Source: Microvenator marinus (GTDB taxonomy: Bacteria > Myxococcota_A > Bradymonadia > Bradymonadales > Bradymonadaceae). From it: 64,000 bases of DNA. Positions 41,412-50,115 of this stretch are shown here, one piece after another (position 1 is the first letter of the stretch; each line of letters starts with the position of its first letter). The notes beneath the pieces are model-generated. The model searched no databases. It was given only the letters and a program-made list of their open reading frames with translations, and had not been told where the DNA came from. Made by a program: the position numbers and the translations under genes. The DNA lies in contig NZ_CP042467.1 of NCBI RefSeq assembly GCF_007993755.1, forward strand, positions 2,938,001-3,002,000, read 5' to 3'.

Positions 41412-43409
41412 TTAACGCGCTCTCGGAAGGGCGCGCAAGAAAGCACACTCCCGTCGAAAGATCAAGAAGTAAACGAGTCCAAAGAGGATCAATAGGAATC
41501 CGCCAGGCCCCGAAGAAGCGGAAGAACAGGTGGATCCTTCTCCACTCACATTCGCTGGGGCATCGGGATTCACTGGATTATCCGTCAGAGTGAGCGTGAT
41601 ATCGGTGGCAGAGGGAGGGATCGTGACTTTGTTTTCGGTCATGGTCCAGATCTCGTCCGGATCAAGGCGCTCGTTATCGTTGGTGTCGATGAAGGCCACC
41701 ACGTTATAGTCGCCCTCTTCAACGTCCAGAATTGCGAATGGTCCCGGATCGTTGATGGTAATGCGTCGTTTCTCAAACTCCTGCATCTCGTCTGTAAAGG
41801 CCTCCACGTAGAGTTTGCCGGAGGTAAAGCCACCGTAATTGATGGTGCCTGCGATGGTGTAGGTGTTGATATCAAAGTCGAGGAGGGTGATCTCGTGCTG
41901 GTTTGGTGAGCCGACCGTGTAGCCTTGCCCTTCGTCAAGGGCGATGACGATATTCTCTTCACCTTCGACGACACCGTCGATGATCGGTTGGAGCTCGATG
42001 GTCGCGGAGAGTGCGCCCGCCGCGATATCCACGGAGGCTGGCCCTTCGAAGTCCTCACCGAGAACGGCGGAACCCGAATAAGTCAGGCCGATCCGCACGG
42101 AAGAGTCCAGATTGCCTCGGCGGCGCACCTCGAGCACGATGGGCTCAGACGAGGTCTCGGCCACACGCTCAAAATCCTCGCTCATCAGGAGGCTCGCCGT
42201 GGCCGGATTCGCCGGTGCGTTGGGGTTGAGCGCGGTTTCAGGGATCACTTCCTCGGGCTGCGTGGCGCTCGACCAGACGAGCTCGATGCGGCCCGCGCCT
42301 CCGCCATTGTAGTACTCCATCCAGATCTCGTACTCTTGGTCCGCCTGAAGCGTGATGTTCCCAGTGCGCGCAGTAGGGCCCTGGTCCTGCCAGTTGTCGA
42401 TGACGAGCTGCCCATCCACCCAGAGGCGCACACCGTCATCACTGGTGGTCTGGAACGTGAATTGTTCCGAGTAACGAGGCGTCACGGTGCCTGTCCAAAG
42501 CGCGGAGAAGGTCGCGTTGACGTCTGGCGCCGGGCTTTCACCGCCCTCCCACGTGAAGTCGATCGTAGGGTCCACGCGGGTATGCTGAAGCGACCCGAAA
42601 TTTCGGCCGTTGTAGTATCTACCTGTGAGTCCACTGGTCGCCTGGCCGATGGTATAGGTCGCGCTGGCCACGCTGCTCGCCGTCAGCCCTTCGGCGTAGG
42701 CTCGAGCGCGTACAGTGGTGGTCTCGGTGATCGTGAAACTGCCCGTGTACTCGGTGGACGTGTCGTCCGGGGCCGAGCCGTCGGTCGTGTAGTAGATGGT
42801 GGCGTCAGCGGTGGTGGTGCTGAGGCTTACGCTTACGGAGTTGGTATAGGTGCCGGCGGCCGGTGAGAACGTAGGCGTCGCCACGTTTGCGGGTTGGTCG
42901 CTTGGAAAGCCGCTAAAGGTTTCGCCCGCTGCCACCAGAATCGCCTCGTAGCGTGCCTCAACTGGAAGGTAGGTCGCGTCCGCATCAGCGATGGCGTTCC
43001 CGTCCATGTCGAGGAGCACAACCTCCATCTCCGTGAGTGGCATGGTGAGGTCGAGATTCGCGATATCCGTGAACGTGCCCAGAGCCTGAGTCGCCGTGTC
43101 ACTCACGTTGGAATTGAAGAGAAGCGCCGAGTAATCACTGCATGCGCGGTTCGCGTCCTGCACAAAACATAGCTGATAGCCCGTCATGCCACCTGCCGTG
43201 TTGGACACGGTGATCTTGTGGTGCAGCGTCCCGCCCGCGTAATCCATGGGCGTGGTGAGGTCGGCGGGGAAGCCCTGTGGCAGGGCACGCACAACGGTGG
43301 CGCTAGTGGCGTGGTTGATGGTGGCATCCACCAGAGTGATCTCCTGTGCCAAAAGGCTAGCAGGCATCAGCATCGCGCTAACCATTGCGCAGCTTAGCAA
43401 ACGACTCAT
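41412..43409 (-). CDS. Surface protein with chitobiase-like, PA14 and Calx-beta domains and C-terminal sorting-like tail
   Basis: A 665-residue secreted protein with signal (SMLMPASLLAQ). Order: beta-rich N-terminal domain of ~170 residues; a chitobiase/beta-hexosaminidase C-terminal-like domain (about 170-250, ATPTFSPAAGTYTNSVSVSL and IYYTTDGSAPDDTS). Next come a PA14 domain (about 257-380, GLTGRYYNGRNFG ... DDGVRLWVDGQLVIDNW), a Calx-beta domain (about 410-500), and a Cna-B-like part. The C-terminus has Cys-Ser-Ser, a TM (GPGGFLLILFGLVYFLIF) and RR, like the MYXO-CTERM or GlyGly-CTERM signals processed during export. Likely a cell-surface or polysaccharide-binding protein. Start ATG preceded by GAGGA; a 20-bp palindrome lies 63 bases upstream of the start. 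Confidence 0.85.
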   Translation of the reverse strand: MSRLLSCAMVSAMLMPASLLAQEITLVDATINHATSATVVRALPQGFPADLTTPMDYAGGTLHHKITVSNTAGGMTGYQLCFVQDANRACSDYSALLFNSNVSDTATQALGTFTDIANLDLTMPLTEMEVVLLDMDGNAIADADATYLPVEARYEAILVAAGETFSGFPSDQPANVATPTFSPAAGTYTNSVSVSLSTTTADATIYYTTDGSAPDDTSTEYTGSFTITETTTVRARAYAEGLTASSVASATYTIGQATSGLTGRYYNGRNFGSLQHTRVDPTIDFTWEGGESPAPDVNATFSALWTGTVTPRYSEQFTFQTTSDDGVRLWVDGQLVIDNWQDQGPTARTGNITLQADQEYEIWMEYYNGGGAGRIELVWSSATQPEEVIPETALNPNAPANPATASLLMSEDFERVAETSSEPIVLEVRRRGNLDSSVRIGLTYSGSAVLGEDFEGPASVDIAAGALSATIELQPIIDGVVEGEENIVIALDEGQGYTVGSPNQHEITLLDFDINTYTIAGTINYGGFTSGKLYVEAFTDEMQEFEKRRITINDPGPFAILDVEEGDYNVVAFIDTNDNERLDPDEIWTMTENKVTIPPSATDITLTLTDNPVNPDAPANVSGEGSTCSSASSGPGGFLLILFGLVYFLIFRRECAFLRALPRAR

Positions 43410-43471
43410 AACGAATTCCTCGGTTTTAGCTCGTAGTATTTGGTCCTTCGGCCATGATGTTAGACGGAGTT

Positions 43472-43491
43472 GAAGTCTTGTACAAGACTTC
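43472..43491. promoter_or_regulatory. Perfect 20-bp palindrome
   Basis: GAAGTCTTGTACAAGACTTC is self-complementary across 20 bases. It lies immediately after the sulfatase stop codon (43492) and 63 bases upstream of the start of the surface-protein gene, so it could be an operator for the latter or a hairpin terminating the former. No T-run follows on either strand. Confidence 0.5.
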
Positions 43492-45213
43492 CTATTGACA
43501 GGCTGGATCGGCTACCCCACCCAGATTCTTGGCTTCAGCGGGATCGGTCTTGCGGTCATAGACCTCAAAAGTCCGCGAGGAGAAGTTCCAGATCGCCTTA
43601 GTTTGGCTTGAGACAAAGGCCGTGCGCTCTATGCCACGAACCATCACCACCCGCTCATTCGGCGCTGCCAAAAGCGAGACGCCATCCATCGGCGGCCCTT
43701 GAATCCCCAAGAGCGCAAAGATAGTAGGTGCGATGTCCACCGTGGACACGGGCGCGGAATGCGTCCGAGGCTCGAGACCAGGTGCTCGAACCATCATCAC
43801 CAACCGAGCCGTACCGTCATAAACCCGCATCTGGTGGTGGTAGAAACCATGCTCCCCGAGCTCATCTCCGTGATCACTCATCACGATCACTGCCACATCT
43901 GGCGGAACCGCCTCTAAAAGTTTTCCAAGCTCGTGGTCAACCAACGCGACCTCGGCATTGTACCTCGCCTCCAGCCCCGCTCCGAAATCCACAAAATCAT
44001 TGGGCACGTAGTATTCATGCGCATCGTAATAGTGCGCCAGAAACACAAACCGCCCGTCGAGCTCGTCAAGTTGGGCCAAAACTCTGGAAGTCATATGGGC
44101 CGACGTCACATCAAACCAATGGTTAAATCCATCGATGCCGAGCGGGTGAGTCTTAAAGTTGGGGCCAAGCGGTTTTGCCACATACGGATGCGCCACGATG
44201 CCCTCGAAGGCCACTGAATTTGCGGCGAGCGTATCCCCGAGGGCGTGTCCCTCCTTTGCCAAATACTCGCCGGAGCCCATGGACGTAGCCGTGCCCGTGG
44301 TGGAAGGATAGACCGAGTAAGCGGACTCAAAGTTAAGAGATTCCGCAGCCAACTTGTTTAGGTTGGGGGTCAGCTCTCGGCCTTTGTAGGTCATGCCGAT
44401 TCGGTCTGCGCGCAAGGCGTCCACAAAGACCAGCAAGACGCCGCGCACCGGTTGAATCTCAGGTGAAGGCCCTGGCGACACGTGCAAGCAACTCTGCGCG
44501 TCCGGAAGCTCGGGCAATTCTCTTAAGAACGAGAACTGATGCGGCAGGTGGAAGAAAAGCCTGGTGCGCTCCGCGAGCGTGTGCGCAAGGCGGTGCGGCA
44601 TCACGCCAATAGACAAGACGGCGAGCAGGCCTGGCAAAAGTGTCAGGCCCATGCGGCGGGCGCTCGGAAGCCCTCGCACCACCGAAATACCCAGAAAAAC
44701 TACGCCCGCCAGATGCACAAGCTCAAACGAGGTGCGCGCCGCATCGTAGATGACCACGAGTAGCATCACGAGCCAGACCGGTGGGAATGCGTACTCCATC
44801 CAGCGCCTCGCGCTCGGGGATTTCACGGCCCAGAACGCCGCGGCAAAGGCGAGCCAGAGTGAGCCCCCGGTGAGCACATAGAACTCGGTGGTGCGTTTGG
44901 CGACCTCAGGCTCTTCGGCCGGCAGCACCGAAACCCCGAAGAAGGGCATCGCGTAAAATCCACCCATCCAGAAAAAGACGAAGAGCGTACCGAAGAGGTA
45001 CGCGCCCAAAAAGAGGACCCTTCCGCCGTCGGATGCCTTCTCCATCAGCGCGCTTTTGGCCAGAGAAATCGCGCCCAAGAGCGCCACCCCCACTGAAAAC
45101 GACCAGAGCCAGAGCAGGCCCCACTCTGAAGGGCTGAGCCAAGTGTCGGTCCCCAAGACCGCCAAAACTTCGATCACCGCCAGGACTGCGGCCGCCAGCA
45201 TCAAGAGTTTCAT
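43492..45213 (-). CDS. Membrane sulfatase-fold (alkaline phosphatase superfamily) enzyme, copy 2
   Basis: A 573-residue protein with about six N-terminal TM helices (residues 1-210), then a periplasmic domain of the alkaline phosphatase/sulfatase superfamily. Metal and active-site segments seen are VFVDALRADRIG, the putative nucleophile zone SAYSVYPSTTGTATSMGSG, LAHYYDAHEYYVP, and SDHGDELGEHGFYHH. No Cys/Ser-x-Pro-x-Arg formylglycine motif is present, so this is more like LtaS/EptA-type phosphoglycerol or phosphoethanolamine transferases than true sulfatases. The substrate is unknown. Its start overlaps the stop of the paralogue upstream by four bases. Last in an operon that starts with rimO. 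Confidence 0.82.
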   Translation of the reverse strand: MKLLMLAAAVLAVIEVLAVLGTDTWLSPSEWGLLWLWSFSVGVALLGAISLAKSALMEKASDGGRVLFLGAYLFGTLFVFFWMGGFYAMPFFGVSVLPAEEPEVAKRTTEFYVLTGGSLWLAFAAAFWAVKSPSARRWMEYAFPPVWLVMLLVVIYDAARTSFELVHLAGVVFLGISVVRGLPSARRMGLTLLPGLLAVLSIGVMPHRLAHTLAERTRLFFHLPHQFSFLRELPELPDAQSCLHVSPGPSPEIQPVRGVLLVFVDALRADRIGMTYKGRELTPNLNKLAAESLNFESAYSVYPSTTGTATSMGSGEYLAKEGHALGDTLAANSVAFEGIVAHPYVAKPLGPNFKTHPLGIDGFNHWFDVTSAHMTSRVLAQLDELDGRFVFLAHYYDAHEYYVPNDFVDFGAGLEARYNAEVALVDHELGKLLEAVPPDVAVIVMSDHGDELGEHGFYHHQMRVYDGTARLVMMVRAPGLEPRTHSAPVSTVDIAPTIFALLGIQGPPMDGVSLLAAPNERVVMVRGIERTAFVSSQTKAIWNFSSRTFEVYDRKTDPAEAKNLGGVADPACQ

Positions 45214-46961
45214 CCCGGCTCACACAACTCAGGAATCATCTCGTCTGCCAAGTTCTTGGACTCCTCGGGGTCGAGCTTTCGGTCATAAACCTCCATGGTG
45301 CGCGACTTGTAGTTCCAAATGACCTTGTATTCGTCCGAGACGATGGCGGCCTTCTCAATGCCACGCACAAAGACGCGGCGGTCCTGGGCGGGGTCTAGAA
45401 GGCTTATGCCATGCGCTCTTGGGAACTCGATTCCAAGGAGCTCGGCAATCGTGGGCGCAAAATCCACCGAGGAAACCGGCTCGTGGTAATCACCGGGCTT
45501 GAGCCCCGGAGCCTTCAGATAGGTCACAATTCGCGTGCTCCCGTCGTAAACCCTTATGCCATGGTAGTAAAAGCCGTGTTCCCCGAGCTCGTCACCGTGG
45601 TCGCTCATCACCAATACGGCGACATCGTCCGGAACGTGCTTGAAGAGGCGCCCAAGCTCAAAATCTACGAGCGCAACCTCGGCGTTGTAGCGGTCTTCAA
45701 GGCCTGGCCCAAAATCAAAGCGATCGTTTGGCACGTAGTGTTCATGCGGGTCGTAGTAGTGCGCCACGTACACAAAGCGCTCAGCCGTGTTGGACTGCAA
45801 ATACTCGATAGCCTTGTCGGTAGAGATATCCGAAGTCGTCTCGAACTCGTTCTCGGCGGACGGATCCCCGAGCGGCTCTCCATCAAACGCATCGCCAAGT
45901 GAGGTCTGCAAGTATTCATGCGCCCAATGCCCATCAAAGCTGACCCCGTGCTTCTTGAGATGCTCGCCAAAAAACTGCCCGTCAGGCGCGTCGTAGCGGC
46001 CCGAGCCCAGCGACGCGATCATGCCGATCGTGGAAGGAAAGATGGTGTAGGAGCTCGTAAAATGGACGGCGTTTTTGGAAAACTCTTCCAGGTTCGGGGT
46101 AAGTGGGTGCCCCTTGTAGACCATGCCGATTCTGTCAGCTCTCAGGGCGTCGATGAAGACCACGAGGACGCCACGGGCCCGCGCCTTTTCGGTATCGTCT
46201 GGAGGCGGGACATCTTCCACGAGGTCCTCCATCGTTTCCTGCGGGTCGGCCAGGATCTCACAGCCTTCAGGCTCAGAATCCCTCGCCCATGCCATCATGT
46301 ACTTCGCATGGAAAAAAAGCCGCGTTCGATCCACCACTGCGTGAGCCAGTCGGTGTGAAAACATCGTAGAAACCACCAGCGCGAGGGCCGCACACGCGAG
46401 CCCGATCTTCTTCATAGCATAAGGTTTCTTTGGCATGACTCGTACCAAAGCCACAAAGAGCAAACCTAGTCCCGCGAGGTGTACCAGCGCGTATGAACCG
46501 CGGGCGAGTCGGTAGAGCATCAAGGGTAAAAGCACCACCCAGAGGGCGAAGAGCACCCAGCCGAAAACCCGCTCCCACTGAGGTCTGATGTGGAGTAGCG
46601 CCATGGTCGAGGCGCAGAACACAAGGCTCAGAAACGTGATGAGCAAATAGCGCGTAGACGCGATTTCGTGCGCTACGAGGTGTAGCTCGGGCCACCACAA
46701 AAAAAGCCCGATCCAGCTCAAGATGAAGAGCGCGGAGAACCGGTAGAGGGATTCGAACATATGGCGGCCGCGCTGGCTCACCCAATCGTCCCAAATCGCG
46801 TATCCCCATGCTGCAGCGCTTAGCGCTCCCCAACTCATGGCGAACGCAAAAAACCAGAGACCGAGCCACTCTGCGGGCGCGAGCCAGGTATCCGTCCACG
46901 CCACGGCGGCCACCTCGAAGATGGCCAAGAGCGCTGGTGGCACCAGGAACTTGAGGTGCAT
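45210..46961 (-). CDS. Membrane sulfatase-fold enzyme, copy 1
   Basis: A 583-residue paralogue of the next gene with the same layout: N-terminal TM helices (VPPALLAIFEVAAVAWTDTW onward), then the AP-superfamily domain with VFIDALRADRIG, TSSYTIFPSTIGMIASLGSG, VAHYYDPHEHYVP and SDHGDELGEHGFYYH. The two copies share nearly all catalytic segments and the closing YKVIWNYKSRTMEVYDRKLDP. Like copy 2 it lacks a formylglycine motif. Both copies likely modify a phospholipid or surface glycan head group. The 4-base ATGA overlap shows co-translation. Six bases after the RCK channel gene. Confidence 0.82.
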   Translation of the reverse strand: MHLKFLVPPALLAIFEVAAVAWTDTWLAPAEWLGLWFFAFAMSWGALSAAAWGYAIWDDWVSQRGRHMFESLYRFSALFILSWIGLFLWWPELHLVAHEIASTRYLLITFLSLVFCASTMALLHIRPQWERVFGWVLFALWVVLLPLMLYRLARGSYALVHLAGLGLLFVALVRVMPKKPYAMKKIGLACAALALVVSTMFSHRLAHAVVDRTRLFFHAKYMMAWARDSEPEGCEILADPQETMEDLVEDVPPPDDTEKARARGVLVVFIDALRADRIGMVYKGHPLTPNLEEFSKNAVHFTSSYTIFPSTIGMIASLGSGRYDAPDGQFFGEHLKKHGVSFDGHWAHEYLQTSLGDAFDGEPLGDPSAENEFETTSDISTDKAIEYLQSNTAERFVYVAHYYDPHEHYVPNDRFDFGPGLEDRYNAEVALVDFELGRLFKHVPDDVAVLVMSDHGDELGEHGFYYHGIRVYDGSTRIVTYLKAPGLKPGDYHEPVSSVDFAPTIAELLGIEFPRAHGISLLDPAQDRRVFVRGIEKAAIVSDEYKVIWNYKSRTMEVYDRKLDPEESKNLADEMIPELCEPG

Positions 46962-46967
46962 TCCTTC

Positions 46968-48674
46968 CTACTTGGTTCTCTCGAAGCTCTGTACAAAGAC
47001 CTCGATTTGTTCCATCGACCCGATCAAAAGCAATTCCATACCGTCTTCGAGCACCATACTCGGATTCAGGTGAGAAATCACCTCGTCTTTGGTCTTGATG
47101 GCGACAACCGTCATCCCTGTAAGCGCGCCAATCCCGCTCTGCGCCAGTGTTTTTCCGGCGAGCGACTTAGGGAGTTTGCGGCTGAAGAGGTCTACTCCTT
47201 CGCCGAGAACGATGAGTTCTTTGCCGTTGAGAATGGCCATGATGGCGTCGAGGCCAAGCGTAGAGTAGCTCAGAACAAAGTCAGCGCCCGCGCGGTAGAT
47301 CGAGTCCAGGTTTCGCTCGTGTGTGATTCTGGATACGATACGAATCTCAGGATTAAGCCGGCGACAATACGCGGTCAAATAGACGTTTACGGCGTCATCA
47401 TTGGTGGTGATGAGCACCGATGGCGCCTTGTCGATTCCCGCCTCTTTGAGGTGCTGAATATCAGCGGCGTCCCCTTCGATGATTCGATTACAAATGCCCT
47501 GAAGCTGAGAACAGCGCACTTGATTTTCTTCGAGCAGATTGACCGGGACGTCTTTGGCCGCAAGAGCCTGCGCGGCCGCTGCTCCGACCGACCCGCCGCC
47601 GATGATCAAGACTGGATTGGGGTTCTTGTCATAACGGGCAAGGGTCTTGTCGAGCTTTTTGAGCTCTTCTTTCGGCCCCATCACCACGCAAACGCTGGAG
47701 TTGGTGATCTCGAGTTCTGGGCGCGCCGGCTCAAGCCTCCCCTGCTCCCAGACACCGATGATATTGATGCCGGTCTTCTCGCGCAGTTTAGTGCCACGCA
47801 CGGTCTTACCGGCGTAAGGCGTGTTATGAGCCGGAAGCTCGGCAATCTCCAGCGACTGGTACTGCCCGAGCTTATGAAGCCCGGCTCGCTGCGTGTTCAC
47901 TCGGTTGGCGAGCTGCTCGCCGAGCCATCTCTTGAGCGGGAGCACGTGCGAAGCACCGCTGAGTTCGAGGATATCGATCGCGTTGTCGTCCGTTGAAATG
48001 GCAGCTAGAGGCACATCAGGTGCGACTTCACGGACGGTCAGCGCGATATTGGTGTTGATGACATCGTTGTGGTTCGCAAGAACCAGGCGTGCTTTATCAG
48101 CCTTAACGTTGCGATAGGTCTCAGCGCTATCGTAATCCCCGACCACAACTTTAAGCCCGTCGGTGTGGGCGTGCCCTGCCGCCGTCGCATCGGGCTCAAG
48201 GATGATATACTTTATCTGGTCGCGCTTTAGGCGCGCCACGAGTCCCGCGGTCATCGAATCGCGCGCGGTGATGATGACGTGGCCTTCCATATCGTCAGGC
48301 ACTTTGCGTGGAACCCGCATACGCATCTGCTCTTCGAGCCACGGCGCGTAGAGGAAACGGATGAACGCAAATGGAAGCACAGTGAGCAGGAGAATCACGC
48401 CCGACAAGAGCACGATAACGCTGAACACACGCCCGAGATCGGAGTGGAAGGTGATATCGCCGAACCCGAGCGTGGACATCACCACGAGCACCCAATAGAG
48501 CCCTGAGAGCCAGGAATGGTCTTGGCCTTCGTAGATCGCCACAAAATGGAAGAGCACCGTAAAGAGCGCCACCACCAAAATGATCAGGACCACAAACTTC
48601 ATCAACGTCGGGAGATTTCGCTTAATCTCGTCGTTGTGCATCAAGTTCGCGATATGCGTGCCGAGCGTTTTCAT
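46968..48674 (-). CDS. Two-TM potassium channel with two RCK/TrkA domains
   Basis: A 568-residue membrane channel. N-terminus: TM1 (KFVVLIILVVALFTVLFHFV), a pore loop with VMSTLGFGDITF, TM2 (VIVLLSGVILLLTVLPFAF). Then two tandem TrkA-N/RCK domains (about 120-260 with VIITARDSMTAGLVARL and about 330-460 with VLIIGGGSVGAAAAQAL), each followed by a TrkA-C-like region (GKTVRGTKLREKTGINIIGV and GKTLAQSGIGALTGMTVVAI). The selectivity filter reads TLGFGD rather than the standard TVGYGD. Potassium or other cation conductance gated by a nucleotide is expected. Start overlaps rimO stop by four bases (ATGA). Confidence 0.88.
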   Translation of the reverse strand: MKTLGTHIANLMHNDEIKRNLPTLMKFVVLIILVVALFTVLFHFVAIYEGQDHSWLSGLYWVLVVMSTLGFGDITFHSDLGRVFSVIVLLSGVILLLTVLPFAFIRFLYAPWLEEQMRMRVPRKVPDDMEGHVIITARDSMTAGLVARLKRDQIKYIILEPDATAAGHAHTDGLKVVVGDYDSAETYRNVKADKARLVLANHNDVINTNIALTVREVAPDVPLAAISTDDNAIDILELSGASHVLPLKRWLGEQLANRVNTQRAGLHKLGQYQSLEIAELPAHNTPYAGKTVRGTKLREKTGINIIGVWEQGRLEPARPELEITNSSVCVVMGPKEELKKLDKTLARYDKNPNPVLIIGGGSVGAAAAQALAAKDVPVNLLEENQVRCSQLQGICNRIIEGDAADIQHLKEAGIDKAPSVLITTNDDAVNVYLTAYCRRLNPEIRIVSRITHERNLDSIYRAGADFVLSYSTLGLDAIMAILNGKELIVLGEGVDLFSRKLPKSLAGKTLAQSGIGALTGMTVVAIKTKDEVISHLNPSMVLEDGMELLLIGSMEQIEVFVQSFERTK

Positions 48675-50053
48675 GAGCGCAAGGTACCCGAAATCAAGCT
48701 GATTGGCTCGGAAGGAATGACCTCGCCCACGAGGTCGTATTCCGTGGCATCGGTGATTTGAACGTCCACAATTTGGCCGGGAACCAGATGCGCGTCGGAT
48801 TCAAGGGATTGTGAGAGGTAGACCACGCCGTCGATATCCGGCGCCTGGCCGTAGTGGCGGCCTTCGAAGACGAGCTCGTGCTCCTCGGAAATGCCGTCGA
48901 TGATGACTTGTGTGACATCACCGATCCACGCGCGGTTCTTGCGGAGGCTGATCTCCTGCTGCAGGCTCATCAGCGCGTCGCGGCGCTCGTCCATGACGTG
49001 CTGAGGAAGCTCGCCGTCGAGTTTTGCCGCCTCGGTGCCTTCCTCGGGGCTGTACGTAAAGACGCCCACGCGGTCGAACTCCACTTCTTTGACCCAATCA
49101 TAAAGGTCTTGGAATTCTTCGTCGGTCTCGCCCGGATAGCCCACGATGAACGTGGTCCTCAGGACCATATCGTCGATGGCGCGGATACGCTCGATGAGCT
49201 CGCGCTGGCGGTCTCGTTTGATATTGCGGCGCATCGACTTCAGGATCCGGTCGCTGATGTGTTGGAGCGGCATATCTACATAAGGCACCACGCGCTCGAG
49301 GTTTTGGAAGCAGTCCAAGAGCTCGTCGGTGAAGTTCCACGGATACATATAGAGCGGGCGAATCCACGAGAGGTCCGGCACATTCGAGTCCAGCTCGCGA
49401 AGCAGTCGCACGAGGTAATCGCGGTTTTCTTTCGGGTCCAAGTCGATGCCGTAGCTCGTCATGTCTTGGGCCACGAGCACGACCTCGCGCACGCCCGAGG
49501 CCGTGAGCTTTCGGGCCTCGCGCACAACATCCTCAATCGGGCGGCTGACCTGTTTGCCGCGGATCTTCGGGATGATGCAGAACGAACATGAGCGCGAGCA
49601 GCCCTCCGCAATCTTAAGGTAGGCGGTGCCGCCTCGGATCGTGTTCGTACGAGCAACCTCGTTGTCCATGATGAACGAACCAGGCTGAATATACGTGCGC
49701 TGCGGCAAGGTCCCGGCGAGCGCGTCACGAATCGAGGTGAAGGTCTTGGTGCCGAGGAACGCGTCAACTTCAGGGATTTCCTGCTCGAGCTCGGCCGAGT
49801 AGCGCTGCGAAAGACAGCCGGTCACGACCACCTTCTTAACCGCGCCCTTATTCTTGAGCTCCACCATCTCCATGATCGTATCGATGGACTCTTCTTTGGC
49901 GGCGTCGATGAATCCACAGGTATTCACCACCACGATATCGGCGTCTTCGGCCGATTCTACCACCTGATAGTCGCTCTGAATCATCCCCAGCATCACCTCG
50001 GAATCCACGCGGTTCTTGGGGCATCCGAGAGAAATCATATGTACACGTTGCAT
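48671..50053 (-). CDS. rimO: Ribosomal protein S12 methylthiotransferase RimO
   Basis: A 460-residue radical SAM enzyme from ATG 50053 (AGAGG upstream; an ATG in frame 24 bases earlier lacks a site). N-terminal UPF0004 domain with VHMISLGCPKNRVDSE, VVNTCGFIDAAKEES and VTGCLSQRY (three cluster Cys). The radical SAM motif is CSRSCSFC in AEGCSRSCSFCIIPKIRG. A C-terminal TRAM domain is visible (WIGDVTQVIIDG, GRHYGQAPDIDGVVYL). It methylthiolates Asp88 of S12. First gene of an operon with the channel and the two sulfatase-fold genes. Confidence 0.96.
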   Translation of the reverse strand: MQRVHMISLGCPKNRVDSEVMLGMIQSDYQVVESAEDADIVVVNTCGFIDAAKEESIDTIMEMVELKNKGAVKKVVVTGCLSQRYSAELEQEIPEVDAFLGTKTFTSIRDALAGTLPQRTYIQPGSFIMDNEVARTNTIRGGTAYLKIAEGCSRSCSFCIIPKIRGKQVSRPIEDVVREARKLTASGVREVVLVAQDMTSYGIDLDPKENRDYLVRLLRELDSNVPDLSWIRPLYMYPWNFTDELLDCFQNLERVVPYVDMPLQHISDRILKSMRRNIKRDRQRELIERIRAIDDMVLRTTFIVGYPGETDEEFQDLYDWVKEVEFDRVGVFTYSPEEGTEAAKLDGELPQHVMDERRDALMSLQQEISLRKNRAWIGDVTQVIIDGISEEHELVFEGRHYGQAPDIDGVVYLSQSLESDAHLVPGQIVDVQITDATEYDLVGEVIPSEPISLISGTLRS

Positions 50054-50069
50054 GTTCAAAACCTCTGAG

Positions 50070-50086
50070 CGGCCCAACCTGGGCCG
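50070..50086 (-). promoter_or_regulatory. Inverted repeat upstream of rimO
   Basis: CGGCCC-AACCT-GGGCCG, 6-bp arms, in the 62-base gap between the TetR gene and rimO. It could end the tetR transcript (GGTTTT follows on the minus strand) or shape the rimO leader. Confidence 0.35.
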
Positions 50087-50115
50087 AATAGGGCGCGGAC
50101 TCTAAGGGATGCGTC

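Noticed and set aside
41925-42866. 313-residue open frame on the plus strand
   Set aside because: Antisense to the PA14/Calx-beta gene; low-complexity Arg/Gly/Val text without any recognisable motif.
43492-46961. True formylglycine sulfatases
   Set aside because: The Cys/Ser-x-Pro-x-Arg motif is missing in both; I therefore call them sulfatase-fold rather than sulfatases.
46956-47996. 346-residue open frame on the plus strand
   Set aside because: It is antisense to the RCK channel gene, has no domain sense, and exists because of GC-rich codon bias on the other strand.
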